Origin: Lithobates sylvaticus
Lineage: Eukaryota; Chordata; Amphibia; Anura; Ranidae
DNA length: 64,000 nucleotides
Assembly: GCA_028564925.1 (NCBI GenBank)
Contig: CM053029.1
Coordinates: 36,506,026-36,570,025, forward strand
Direction of reading: 5' to 3'
The notes beneath the pieces are model-generated. The model ran no database searches. It saw only the letters and a list, made by a program, of their open reading frames with translations, and was not told where the DNA came from. The position numbers and the translations under genes were made by a program. Below are positions 19,291-29,442 of this stretch, in pieces (position 1 is the stretch's first letter; every line of letters begins with the position of its first letter).

Positions 19291-19714
19291 TGCCCTGTAC
19301 ACACGGTCGGATTTTCCAACGGAAAATGTCCTATCGGACAAGGTTGTCGGAAATTCCGACCGTGTGTAGGCTCCATTGGACTTTTTCCGTCAGATTTTCC
19401 GACGGACAAAGTTTTATCTCCTGCTCTCAAATTTTCCGACAACAAAGTCCTATCAGACTTTTTCCGATCGTGTGTAGCGAATTCCGACGGACAAAGTGCC
19501 ACGCATGCTCAGATCACATTACAAGACCAAAGCTATTGGCTACTAGCCTCTACGTAGTCCCGCTGTAGGCAACAAACGTCACCACGTTCAGAATGATCGG
19601 ATTTTCTGACAACTTTGTCCGACCGTGTGTACGCAACACCAGTGTCGGACAAAATCCGTCGGAAAAAATCCGATGGATTTTGTGGTCCGACTTTCCGACC
19701 GTGTGTACGGGGCA
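19291..19714. mobile_element. Harbinger-like MITE, complete, TTA target duplication
   Basis: Ends TGCCCTGTACACACGGTCGG and CCGACCGTGTGTACGGGGCA are inverted, flanked by TTA (19288-19290 and 19715-19717). It is 424 bp long and, like the copy at 12540, built of GTCGGA/TCCGAC repeats. Frames on both strands inside are artefacts of the inverted composition. Confidence 0.88.
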
Positions 19715-19877
19715 TTACTGTTCGTTGCATGTTCGCCAAACACGTTGCACGTTACACCCGTTCAATTGCTTGGTAACACAAATTCCTAATCAGCCAATTA
19801 CATGGCAGAAACTCAATGCATTTAGGCATCTAGATGTGGTGAAGTCCAACCTGAGCATCAGAATGGGGAAGAAAGGG

Positions 19878-20416
19878 GCTTTAAGTGACTTTTAACATGG
19901 CATGGTTGTTGGTACCAGACAGGCTGGTCTGAGTATTTCACAAACTGCTGATCTACTGGGATTTTCACACACAACCATCTCTCGGGTTTACAGAGAATGG
20001 TCCGAAAAAGAGGAAATATCCAGTAAGCGGCAGTTGTGTGGAGGAAAATGCCACGTTGATGTCAGAGGTCAGAGGAGAATGGACAGACTATTTCAAGATG
20101 ATAGAAAGGCAACAGTTACTCAAATAACCACTTGTTACAACCAAGGTATGCAGAATACCACCTCTGAATGCACAACACAACAAACCTTGAAGCAGGTGGG
20201 CTACAGCAGCAGAAGACCACACTGGGTGCCACTCCTGTCAGCTAAGAACAGGAAACTGAGGCTACAATTCGCACAGGCTCACCAAAATTGGACAATAGAA
20301 GGTTGGAAAAATGTTGCCTGGTCTGATAAGTCTGGATTTCAGCTGTGACATTCAGTTGGTAGGGTCAGAATTTGGCATAAACAACATGAAAGCATGGATC
20401 CATTCTGCCTTGTATC
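19878..20416 (+). pseudogene. Tc1-like transposase, N-terminal two thirds, broken
   Basis: The frame 19902-20348 gives 148 residues. It starts with a helix-turn-helix DNA-binding part (GLSISQTADLLGFSHTTISRVYREW), then the paired-like second domain, and reaches the first catalytic region as WKNVAWSDKSGF; the family has WSDES, and the aspartate is kept. The matching protein start (GKKGALSDF) is just upstream in another frame. The continuation after SGFQL shifts frame (the HSVGRVRIWHKQHES-like segment) before the hAT MITE at 20417 cuts it. The second and third catalytic residues are absent, so no active enzyme is made. Confidence 0.85.
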
Positions 20417-20841
20417 CAGGGCTCAAGTCTTGCGGGAACGCATGGGAACGGAGTTCCTGTACTTTTTCCACAACAGGAACTCAGTTCCCATTAGCAGCCG
20501 TGTCCCGCAAGACTTTGAAGTATGCGAGCTGTGTGGCAGGTGCTACACCAGCAGCTGCCGACACAGCTCGCAAAAGTAGGCCTTCAGGCATTGCCAGTAG
20601 GGGGCCCCATGACAGCTTCCGCTTCGATCTACCTGTCAATCACAGCTAGCTGACAGGTAGATCAGGTCCCTGCTGCTAAGAGATTGTATTTAGTCAGACC
20701 TCACACAATACGAAAATTGGATACAAAATACCACTTTTGAAGCGTTCGTGTATATGAGTGTATCATTTTTTTTTTTTTTTGGTGGGCGAGTGGATCTTGG
20801 GTGGGAGTTCCCACACTTTTTTCCCCAGGACTTGACCCCTG
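20417..20841. mobile_element. hAT MITE nested in the Tc1 copy
   Basis: Ends CAGGGCTCAAGTC and GACTTGACCCCTG are inverted. It is flanked by the perfect 8-bp duplication CTTGTATC (20409-20416, 20842-20849), whose single copy is the normal Tc1 sequence. Internal GGAACGGAGTTCCTG pieces resemble the hAT MITE at 2197-2543. 425 bp, no transposase. Confidence 0.92.
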
Positions 20842-21080
20842 CTTGTATCAATGGTTCAGGCTGGTGGTGGTGGTGGTGTAATGGTGTGGGGGACATTTTC
20901 TTGGCACACTTTAGAACAAGGAAGATTGAGGTCTGGAATGACCACTCTACCACCTCCATCCCTAGAAAGCACAGAAAAAAAAGAAAACAAATAGCCCTGG
21001 GACTTTATATGAGGTGGGAGAGATTGAAACACGTTCACAAAAAATTTTATAAAATGTATTGATTTGTTACATGATGCTTT

Positions 21081-22149
21081 TTAACCACTTGCCTACTGTG
21101 CACTTAAACACCCTTCCTGCCCAGACCAATTTTCAGCTTTCAGCGCTCGCGCACTTTCAGTGACAATTGCGCGGTCATGCAATGCTGTAACCAAATGAAT
21201 TTTTTATCATTTTGTTCGCACAAATAGAGCTTTAGTTTGGTGGTATTTATTCGCGACTCCGTTTTTTATTTTTTGCGATATAAGCGAAAACATAGCGGAA
21301 ATTTTGAAAAAAAACAATATTTTCTCCTTTCTTTTTTAAAAGAAATCCAATAAAATCAAATTTTGTCATAAATTTAAGCCAAAATGTATTCTGCTACATG
21401 TTTTTTGTAAAAAAAATTCCGTTAAGTGTATAATAATTGGTTCGCGTGATCACAGACATATGTACGCAAATGATCATGTAAAAGGGGTGTGCAGGTGATC
21501 ACGGACATATGTGTGCAGATAATCATTGGCACATGTGATTTTAGTGGGACATATGTGAGGGACATGTGTTTTTATTATTTAGGGACATGTGTGTTTTGGG
21601 GACATGTGTGTTTTGGGGACATGTGTGTTTTACTGTGGGGACATGTGTGTCTTACTGTGGGGACATGTGTGTTTTACTGTGGGGACATGTGTGTCTTACT
21701 GTGGGGACATGTGTGTCTTACTGTGGGGACATGTGTGTCTTACTATGGGGGACCCTAGACTGGTGATCAGTGAGTAAAAAAACATCTCATACTCACTGAT
21801 CACCAGCCGGCTGCAGCGATCCGCTCTCCTCTCCTCACCGACGACTTCCGTGTGAGGAGAGGAGGGCCGATTGCCTAGCAACCGGCTGTTTGTTTACATC
21901 ACATGACAGCCGTGATTCGTCACGGCCGTCATGTGATCAGGAGGGCCAATCACCGTGCCCTCCTGCCGATTCGAGATGCGCCGTGTCCGGGTGACACGGC
22001 CGCATCGGGATCGCGCCGCTGCGCGGGCACGCGCGGGCACGCGCGCGCGCGATCCCTCTATTTCTGAAGGACGTTCCTGAACGTCCTATCAGAAGTAGAC
22101 GGCTCCCACCCGGCCGTATATCTACATTGGCCGGGTGGGAAGTGGTTAA
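21081..22149 (+). mobile_element. TTAACCACTT-type TTAA element with GGGACATGTGTGT minisatellite
   Basis: Ends TTAACCACTTGCC and GGGAAGTGGTTAA with TTAA at both termini. The left half keeps CGCGGTCATGCAATGC, CAAATAGAGCTTTAGTTTGG and ATTTTTTGCG. From about 21560 to 21750 a 22-bp unit (TGTGGGGACATGTGTGTCTTAC and variants) is repeated about eight times. The right half is CpG-rich with CACGGCCGTCATGTGA and CGCGCGCGCGATC. It is more diverged from copies 1, 4, 5 and 6 than those are from each other. Confidence 0.82.
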
Positions 22150-22183
22150 CCTAATGGGAACAGCAATTAGTTAGTTAGTTAGT

Positions 22184-22524
22184 AAGGTTGAATAAAGACA
22201 TCAGTCCATCCAGTTCAACCTGAGTGAGTGTCTACAATTGTCCCTATCCTTGTACATTGCACACTCACATCGGTTCCTACCCTCAAGGAGCCCACAGTCA
22301 AAGGTCCCCATTCATATACTAGGGCCTATTTTTTGGACAGAAGCCAATCAACCTACCTGCATGTCTTTGGATTGTGGGAGGAAACCGGAGTACCTGGAGT
22401 AAACCCACGCAGGCACAGGGAGAACATGCAAACTCCAGGCAGGTAGTGTCGTGGTTGGGATTCGAACCAGCGACCCTTCTTACTGCTAGGTGAGAGTGCT
22501 AACCACTACACCACTGTGCCGCCC
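22184..22524 (-). mobile_element. DANA/V-type tRNA-derived SINE, nearly full length
   Basis: Read on the minus strand: head GGGCGGCACAGTGGTGTAGT with A box (TGGTGTAGTGG), B box GGTTCGAATCC (22458-22468), then GGAGTTTGCATGTTCTCCCT, CTCCGGTTTCCTCCCACAAT and CCAAAGACATGCAGG. This is the order found in zebrafish DANA/mermaid SINEs. The 3' end is AACCTTACTAACTAACTAAC-like, giving a (CTAA)n tail at 22170-22186. The RNA polymerase III boxes look intact. It is not a tRNA gene. Confidence 0.88.
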
Positions 22525-23275
22525 GATGAATGTGCGTTGCCTGGCATAGTGGCCAGGTTAGCAGCAAAAGTAAAAACAGATATCAATTCATTACATTTAT
22601 AAAACATCCGTTAAATAGCAGCAAAATGCATGGTAAATTGCTGAGCCAGTGGGCATACATACATCATGATGAGTAAAGGATTGCACATACAGAAATAAAC
22701 AATATGCAAACAATACTACAAAACAAAACACCCAGCAATGTAAACATATAGGAAGCATCGATGGTGCCCTACGCGTTTCACGAGTCTTGGCTCGCTCTTC
22801 AGGGGCAGATGCATAATGATTATGTCTGAAACAAGAAGTAATAAAAAAACGTGGGTGTATGTTGATAAATAAGAGAGTCAAGGCAGGGGGAGTAGTTGGC
22901 AATAGAGGTCAAAGAGGAAGGGACATCATACTTAACAATCCACTGGGTTGGGTTACCGAGCACTGGTGTCAAGATGGCGGCAATAAGAGTGTCCAGCTCG
23001 GGAGCTGAGGGGACGTGGCTAACAGAAAGCGCAGCAGGAAAACAATCAAGGTGGTCGGCACGGACTGCATGAGGCATTTGGTCAGGGGTCTTGAATGTGC
23101 CCAAAAGCGTATCTAAAAATATATATATAAATGTATATGTATAGAGACGCACAAGTCTCCAAAAAAAGGGCAGAATGAAGACACAAGAAGAGGGCATAAT
23201 ATGGTAATTACTGATAATTGTAATAGACATACTGGTGTAAGCCTATTGTATTGCATATTTATATATATATATATA
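22525..23275 (-). mobile_element. Penelope-type terminal sequence (non-coding)
   Basis: AT-rich 22560-22750, then a hammerhead ribozyme at about 22760-22812 and a mixed 3' part ending in a TATATATA run at 23261. No endonuclease or reverse transcriptase is visible. Assignment rests on the ribozyme type. The hAT element at 23284 marks the right edge. Confidence 0.55.
22755..22814 (-). ncRNA. Minimal (Penelope-type) hammerhead ribozyme, well formed
   Basis: On the minus strand: TGCCC (stem I), core CTGAAGA, stem II GCGAG/CTCGT with loop CCAAGA, core GAAA, stem III palindrome ACGCGT, A at the cleavage position, then GGGCA (stem I). Outside this, GCATC and GATGC can pair beyond a bulge, as expected for the peripheral loop of type I hammerheads. 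All core positions fit CTGANGA...GAAA. The predicted cut lies between 22770 and 22769. Its loop and stems differ in sequence from the copy at 10071 while the fold is kept, which is covariation support. Confidence 0.82.
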
Positions 23276-23283
23276 GTGGACTG

Positions 23284-23658
23284 CAGGGGCGGACTGACAA
23301 CTCATGGGGCCCCCGGGCAATAGGAGATTATGGGGCCCCCAGGCAATCAGGGATTATGGGGCCACACAGTATACACACACACACAGTATACAATCACACA
23401 GTATACACATGTACTCACAGTATAAGCAGACATGTTTCTATTGGCTGAGAAGCTCCTGGAGAGGTGGGGCAGCTATAATCTCTGGATTTTTACACCAAAG
23501 GGATGTCGGTAAGGGACATTTCAGAGACAGATTTAAAACAAACACAGATTTTTACATACTGCCCCTGGTTTTACTGAGGCTGGCAACCCTGATGGGGTCC
23601 CCTAGTGGCCCGGGGCCGTCGGGCAGTGCCCGAGTGGCTGAATGGTCAGTCCACCCTG
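23284..23658. mobile_element. hAT element, CAGGGGCGGACTGAC family
   Basis: Ends CAGGGGCGGACTGACAA and GGTCAGTCCACCCTG are inverted. It is flanked by the perfect 8-bp duplication GTGGACTG (23276-23283, 23659-23666). Contains GGGGCCCCCGGGCAAT-type repeats and a CACAGTATACACA tandem tract. The 1880-bp element at 33667 belongs to the same family. Confidence 0.9.
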
Positions 23659-23796
23659 GTGGACTGATCTAAAATGGTGTAGCATTATGTGTGACCAATC
23701 ATGGCAACAGATGGTGTAGGCAGGGAGGCTATGGGGGGCTGCAGTAATTAAAAAAAACAATAAAATATATGTGAGTGGTTAAAAGTCAGAAGTTAA

Positions 23797-24832
23797 TCAA
23801 AGACACCAATGATGGGGCATAATTCCTCCCAATGATACCAATAATGGGGCACAATTCCTACCAAAGACACCAACAACGGGGCATAATTCCTCCCACTGAC
23901 ACCAATGATTGGACACTGTTCCTCCCAATGACATCAACAATGGGGCACAATGACACCAATGATGGGGCCCAATTCCTCCCAATGACACTAATGATGGCAC
24001 AATTCCTCCCAATGATACCAATGATGGGGCACAATTCCTACCAAAGACACCAACAACGGGGCATAATTCCTCCCACTGACACCAATGATTGGACACTGTT
24101 CCTCCCAATGACATCAACAATGGGGAACAATGACACCAATGATGGGCCACAATTCCTCCCAATGACACCAATGATGGCACAATTCCTCCCAATGACACCA
24201 ATGATGGCACAATTCCTCCCAATGACACCAATGATGGCACAATTCCTCCCAATGACACCAATGATGGCACAATTCCTCCCAATGATACCAATGATTGGGC
24301 ACAATTCCTACCAAAGACACCAACAACGGGGCATAATTCCTCCCACTGACACCAATGATTGGACACTGTTCCTCCCAATGACATCAACAATGGGGCACAA
24401 TGACACCAATGATGGGGCACAATTCCTCCCAATGACACCAATGATGGCACAATTCCTCCCAATGATACCAATAATGGGGCACAATTCCTACCAAAGACAC
24501 CAACAACGGGGCATAATTCCTCCCACTGGCACCAATGATTGGACACTGTTCCTCCCAATGACATCAACAATGGGGCACAATGACACCAATGATGGGGCCC
24601 AATTCCTCCCAATGATACCAATGATGGGGCACAATTCCTCCCAATGACACCAATGATGGGGCACAATGACACCAATGATGGGGCACAATTCTACCCAATC
24701 ACACCAATAATAAGACAGAATTCCTCTCACTGACACCCAACCTTTTCTACTCCCAATGGCCAACGTCCGGCCCCCCCTAAATTCTGACGGACAGTAAACA
24801 GGCCCTTTGTATAGACAGTTTGGAGACCCCTG
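23797..24832. mobile_element. hAT fragment (CAGGGGTCTCCAAACT family) with large minisatellite
   Basis: The right end CAGTTTGGAGACCCCTG (to about 24831) is kept; the left terminus is missing. From 23797 to about 24735 the body is a higher-order array of about 30-bp GACACCAATGATGGGGCACA units, with a longer repeat of roughly 230-300 bp visible as recurring CACCAACAACGGGGCATAAT and GATTGGACACTGTTCC blocks. The long frames on both strands (271 and 292 residues) are translations of this array and not genes. Confidence 0.85.
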
Positions 24833-24946
24833 TTCTATATGAATAATGGAAAGCTAAATACATTATAAAATATTCCTTACTGCAAAGTGAATAATTAGCA
24901 TTATCAGAGGGACCTTCTCCCCAGCTGCCACATGTCTAATTTCCAA

Positions 24947-25060
24947 TAATTGGTCATACACCCTGGGGCACACAGTTCAAGGCTCCCTGGAATAAATAGG
25001 TAGAATATAAACTATGTGGTTCTCCTATCCTTCACACCAACAATTATTCCTCAGACAGGT
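24947..25060 (+). promoter_or_regulatory. Candidate promoter and non-coding first exon of OR gene 2
   Basis: ATAATTGG (24947-24954), then an Olf/EBF-like ACCCTGGGGC (24961-24970), then AATAAATA (24992-24999) and AATATAAAC (25005-25013) as possible TATA boxes. The likely first exon ends at ACAG|GTAAGG, with the donor GT at 25060-25061. The next OR coding exon on the same strand starts at 36303, with a good acceptor just before it, which would give an 11.2-kb intron full of repeats. The elements and order match the islands at 5972 and 44288. Function is inferred from known vertebrate OR promoters. Confidence 0.55.
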
Positions 25061-25217
25061 AAGGGTGTGATATTCCCTGTGTGATGAAAGGGAAGACACC
25101 GGGCACATGATACACACAACCTCCATTGTGAATGTCCCACAACCAGGGAGATTTCTTGAGTTGCCTATCCATGGTAGACCCGAGCTCCCTCTTCTTCATA
25201 ACGCTGCCTGTGATTTC

Positions 25218-26804
25218 TAGACATGTGCAATTCGTTTCGTTGTTTTTCGTTTTCCGTTAAAATTCGTTATATTCGTTATCGTACGAATGAATGAATGATT
25301 CGCTAAAATTTTTAACGAATTATCGAATCGAACGAATATGAAAAACCACGAAAATCCGAAATAACCAAATTAGAAACAACAAACTACGAAAGAAGAAAAT
25401 CCGAAAGGCGAAAACAGGAACAACGAAAATCAAAATGAACGAAAAAATTTGTACATTCGTAACTTTTTTTTTTTTTGTTGAATTGGTAATTTTCCGTGTC
25501 TCTTACAATGGCGCTGCTTAACGTGCTTCGAATGGATTGAACGAAAAAATTTGTACATTCGTAATTTTTTTTTCGATTCGTAATTTTCCGTGTCTCTTAC
25601 AATGGCGCTGCATAACGTGCTTCGAATGGATTGAACGAAAAAATTCATACATTCGTAGCTTTTTTTTTTGCGATTCGTAATTTTCCGTGTCTCTTACAAT
25701 AGCGCTGCTTAACGTGCTTCAAATGGATTGAACGAAAAAATTCATACATTCTTAACTTTTTTTTTTTTTCAAATCGTAATTTTCCGTGTCTCTTACAATG
25801 GCGCTGCTTAATGTGCTTCGAATGGATTGAACGAAAAAATTCGTACATTCGTAACTTTCTTTTTCTTTTTTCGATTCGTAATTTTCCGTGTCTCTTACAA
25901 TGGCGCTGCATAACGTGCTTCGAATGGATTGAACGAAAAAATTCATACATTCGTAGCTTTTTTTTTTGCGATTCGTAATTTTCCGTGTCTCTTACAATGG
26001 CGCTGCATAACGTGCTTCGAATGGATTGAACGAAACAATTCATACATTCGTAGCTTTTTTTTTTTTTTCAAATCGTAATTTTCCGTGTCTCTTACAATGG
26101 CGCTGCTTAATGTGCTTCGAATGGATTGAACGAAAAAATTCGTACATTCGTAACTTTCTTTTTCTTTTTTCGATTCGTAATTTTCCGTGTCTCTTACAAT
26201 GGCGCTGCATAACGTGCTTCGAATGGATTGAACGAAACAATTCATACATTCGTAGCTTTTTTTTTTGCGATTCGTAATTTTCCGTGTCTCTTACAATGGC
26301 GCTGCTTAACGTGCTTCGAATGGATTGAACGAAAAAATTCGTACATTCGTAACTTTTTTTTTTTTTGAGATTCGTAATTTTCCGTGTCTCTTACAATGGC
26401 GCTGCTTAACGTGCTTCGAATGGATTGAAGGAAAAAATTCGTACATTCGTAACTTTTTTTTTCGATTCGTAATTTTCCGTGTCTCTTAAAATGTAATAAT
26501 AGCATACACATTACATAAAATTATGAATTATGCTCCGATTACGAATCTACGAAAACAATGTTACGAAAGTACGAATAAATCAATCTTACGAAAGTACGAA
26601 TGTAACTAAATCTACGAAAAAATGAATGCTCCGAATTTCGAATAAACGAAAAACGGAAAAACGAATCAACGAAAAAATAACTCTTACGAAAATACGAATC
26701 GTTACGAATACGAACACCGACGACTTACGAAATTACGAATCGTTACGAATCAACGGAAACGAACAGAAACGAAACTAAACAAATTTTTCTATTGTGCATG
26801 TCTA
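25218..26804. mobile_element. hAT element, TAGACATGTGCA ends, with about ten 100-bp tandem repeats
   Basis: Ends TAGACATGTGCA and TGTGCATGTCTA are inverted, flanked by the perfect 8-bp duplication GTGATTTC (25210-25217, 26805-26812). From about 25439 to 26490 roughly ten units of about 100 bp each contain TTGAACGAAAAAATTCGTAC, CGATTCGTAATTTTCCGTG and TCTCTTACAATGGCGCTGC. The outer parts are dense in CGAA/TTCG words. Minus-strand frames with MNFFVQSIRSTLCSAIVRDTE are one repeated unit, not genes. No transposase. Confidence 0.92.
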
Positions 26805-26812
26805 GTGATTTC

Positions 26813-27084
26813 TGTTCCAGTGACTGAAAGCTTCATCTCTTCTTCTTTAGCATTCTCTCATCTACAGACAGAAGCTTTTTTACTCTTTCATTGCGGATTG
26901 ATTTCAGTATTTTGCCACAAAACATTAGAAAGTTCACTGCGGTCGAATTTTGCTATAAAAAAATAAAATAAAAAAAAAATTACAAAAATATTATTTTTTT
27001 TGTTTTTTTTTAGTTTTTTAGAAGATGTGGCTTTTTTTTTTGTAGAGTATATTTAGGGCAGTTTAGTATATTTTATTTAAAGGA
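26813..27084. other. Spacer with no recognised gene
   Basis: Mixed then T-rich sequence (26950-27080). No element termini or coding potential recognised. It belongs to the candidate OR gene 2 intron. Confidence 0.4.
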
Positions 27085-27250
27085 GATTTACTAAAATTGG
27101 AGCACTCGGAATCTGGTGCAGCTGTGCATGGCAACCAATCAGCCTCTAACTTCAGCTTGTTCAATTGAGCTTTGACAATAAAACCTGGAAGCTGATTGGT
27201 TTTCTATACAGAGCTGCGCCAGATTTCGCACTCTCCAGTTTTAGTAAATC
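27085..27250. mobile_element. Short palindromic MITE (GATTTACTAAAA family)
   Basis: GATTTACTAAAATTGGAGCA at the left and CTCCAGTTTTAGTAAATC at the right are inverted, and the inside continues the symmetry (CAACCAATCAGCCTC / GAAGCTGATTGGTTTTC, GGTGCAGCTGTGCAT / ACAGAGCTGCGCCAG). 166 bp, non-coding. The target duplication is not clear. Confidence 0.75.
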
Positions 27251-27685
27251 AAGTGTTCTTTGTATTTGTTTTCTCTTCCTTTTTTTTGTGTTTCTGATCC
27301 TTTTTTTTGTGTACTGTGACTTCACATGTTTTATTCTACTTTTTTTCACTGTATGTAAAAAATAAAAAATAAATAAACAACGAGACTAATGAGTGGCCAG
27401 GAAAAAGGTTAGTCGAAAGGAGTTTCTCAGCAACCATTTGCAGCGAATTGCGACTTCGATGTATTTTAACAAAAAGGCAAAATTCTGCCAAAATCTACCA
27501 ATCTTCACCAAAGTTTCAGAAAAATTAAAACCCACAATTTCGCTCAACCCAACTTTTCAAAGGGAATGTCTTCCATATATTTGATGTATTAGGCTCAGGA
27601 GTTAAAATTGGTTGACTGATTTGTAATTCCTTTTTACTGAGGCATACAGTATAAACTATGAAATAAATATTTAATATTTATAATT
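27251..27685. other. Spacer with no recognised gene
   Basis: AT-rich; short frames without domains. Nothing recognised. Confidence 0.4.
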
Positions 27686-28202
27686 TTGGTGTCAGTGGGA
27701 GGAATAGAACCCCATCATTGGTGTCAGTGGGAGGAATAGTGCCCCATCATTGGTGCCAGTGGGAGGAATAGCACCCCATTATTGGTATCAGTGGGAGGAA
27801 TAGCACCCCATCATTGGTATCAGTGGGAGGAATAGCACCCCATCATTGGTATCAGTGGGAGGAATAGCACCCCATCATTGGTATCAGTGGGAGGAATAGT
27901 GCCCCATCATTGGTGTCAGTATGAGGAATAGTGCCCCATCATTGGTGTCAGTGGGAAGAATAGGGTCCTATCATTGGTGTCAGTATGAGGAATAGCGCCC
28001 CATCATTGGTGTCAGTGGGAAGAATAGGGTCCTATCATTGGTGTCAGTGAGAGGACTAGTGCCCCACTGTTGGTGTCGTTGGCAGGAACTATGCCCTACT
28101 TTTGTTGACAGTGGGGGGGGGGGGGGAACAATTCCCCAAAGGTTGGATAAAAGCAAGCAAATGGCCGCATTCGGCCCCCAGGCTGCAGTTTAGAGACCCC
28201 CT
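27686..28202 (-). mobile_element. hAT fragment (CAGGGGTCTCCAAACT family), minus orientation, with minisatellite
   Basis: The array GGTGTCAGTGGGAGGAATAG plus TGCCCCATCATT (27690-28110) is the reverse complement of the units at 16160 and 23797. It ends with GGCCGCATTCGGCCCCCAGG and TGCAGTTTAGAGACCCCCT, the family's left end in inverse. The other terminus is absent. Confidence 0.82.
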
Positions 28203-28639
28203 CAGATAGCAAGCAATTGTGGTACAAGTTTGAAAATTACTTGCTAAGCTATTGCTAGACTTGCCAGGCTTCACAAGTTTGTTGCACAATTGCAGCAAGT
28301 CCGCATTGCACGACTCCAAATCAACTTTCTTTGCAAACATTCCGCTGCAAGTTCTGGTTCAGTTATGCTGTGCAATAGTCATCCCACCACAGGGGGGCAC
28401 TGTGGCTGAATTTTCATGCTGTAGACTTGCAGAGCTCTTGCTATAGACTCACCACTGCAACGTTGCTCTTGCTAGAGACTTGCCATGCAAATTTGCTACA
28501 AATTGGAAAAGTGTCAACTAGAACTTGTGCTTCAAGTCCTCTGCAAGTGTACAACTTGCCAGTGACAATGTGCAGCAAGTTAACAAGACTTACAATTCAA
28601 CACTGCCACAAATTTGTGGCAAGTTATCCTTGCTATCTG
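28203..28639. mobile_element. MITE with CAGATAGCAAG ends
   Basis: CAGATAGCAAGCAATTGTGG and CTTGCTATCTG (with CCACAAATTTGTGGCAAGTT just inside) are inverted termini 437 bp apart. The body is rich in ACTTGC / GCAAGT words. No clear target duplication, so the superfamily is open. It directly abuts the hAT end at 28202. Confidence 0.65.
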
Positions 28640-28686
28640 GGACTGTGCTACACGATCTCAGGTTATACACACACCTTACTGACTCA

Positions 28687-28870
28687 TGCCGGGTACACAC
28701 GACTGGACTTTCCGGCAGACTAGGTTCGACGGTCTTCCAGACGGACTTTCGATGGAGTTCCGACGGACTTTCGAACGAACGGACTTGCCCACACACGAAT
28801 GGACTAAGTCAGTTCGAAAGTCCGTTCGTTTTGAACGTAATGATGTAAGACCGGACTAAAAAAGTAAGTT
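28687..28870. mobile_element. Harbinger-like MITE, left part only
   Basis: Starts TGCCGGGTACACACGACTGG and carries GTTCCGACGGACTTTCGAAC motifs, as in 12540 and 19291, but no right terminus is found; the sequence changes near 28870. Confidence 0.65.
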
Positions 28871-28959
28871 CAATAGGCAGTAGCATCTACATCAGTCCCT
28901 CTCACTGCAATATGCCCAGGGTCCATGGTGCCCACCTTTTCTAATAAAAGCATCCCCAG

Positions 28960-29400
28960 TGCCATCTGTCAGTGCCCCCACTGCCATCTGTCAGTGACCA
29001 CAGTGCCATATGTCAGTGCCCACAGTGCCAGTGCTGCACATCAGTGTCACCTACCAGTGCTCATTAGTGTCCCCTACCAGTGCTCATCAGTGTCCCCTAC
29101 CAGTGCCCAGTGCCACCTATCAGTGCCCATCAGTGCCATCTATCAGTGCCACCTATCAGTGCCATCTATCAGTGCCCATCAGTGCCATCTATCAGTGCCA
29201 TCCATCAGTGCCCATCCGTGCCACCCATCCGTGCCACCCATCCGTGCCACCCATCCGTGCCACCCATCCGTGCCCATCAGTGCCATCTTTGCTGTGCCCA
29301 TCAGTACCGACTTATCTGTCCCCACCAGTGCAGCCTATCAGTGCCCACCAGTGCCGCCTATCAGTGCCCACCAGTGCCGCCTCATCAGCGCATATCAATG
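28960..29400. repeat. Minisatellite, GCCA(T/C)C(T/C)(A/G)TCAGT units
   Basis: Units of about 12 and 24 bp (CAGTGCCATC, TATCAGTGCCCAT, ATCCGTGCCACCC) are repeated across 440 bp with variant blocks. It belongs to the outer TTAA element. Confidence 0.9.
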
Positions 29401-29442
29401 AAGCAGAAAAATTACCTGTTTGCAAAATTTTATAACAAACTA

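Larger units (their letters stand above)
18804..20930 (+). mobile_element. Tc1-like transposon, split by two insertions and 3'-truncated
   Basis: CTACTTTATTAGGTACACCC at about 18814-18833 matches the start of a widespread vertebrate Tc1 family. The element resumes at about 19750 with TACACCCGTTCAATTGCTTG, so roughly 920 bp (18834-19756) was inserted between near-identical TACACCC flanks. The body then runs through a recognisable transposase (from about 19880), is split by the hAT MITE 20417-20841, resumes with AATGGTTCAGGCTGGTGGTGG, and is lost after TTCTTGGCACACTTT near 20924. The right inverted repeat is missing. Confidence 0.75.

Noticed and set aside
22455-22524. Possible tRNA gene (B box GGTTCGAATCC and A box)
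   Set aside because: The sequence continues as a DANA/V-type SINE and the tRNA arms do not form a full cloverleaf; similar truncated copies lie at 8358 and 12384.
23797-24675. Open frames of 271 (+) and 292 (-) residues
   Set aside because: Translation of the GACACCAATGATGGGG array inside a hAT fragment; no domain and mirrored on both strands.
25430-26511. Cluster of similar frames (MNFFVQSIRSTLCSAIVRDTE)
   Set aside because: Each is one unit of the 100-bp tandem repeat in a hAT element.
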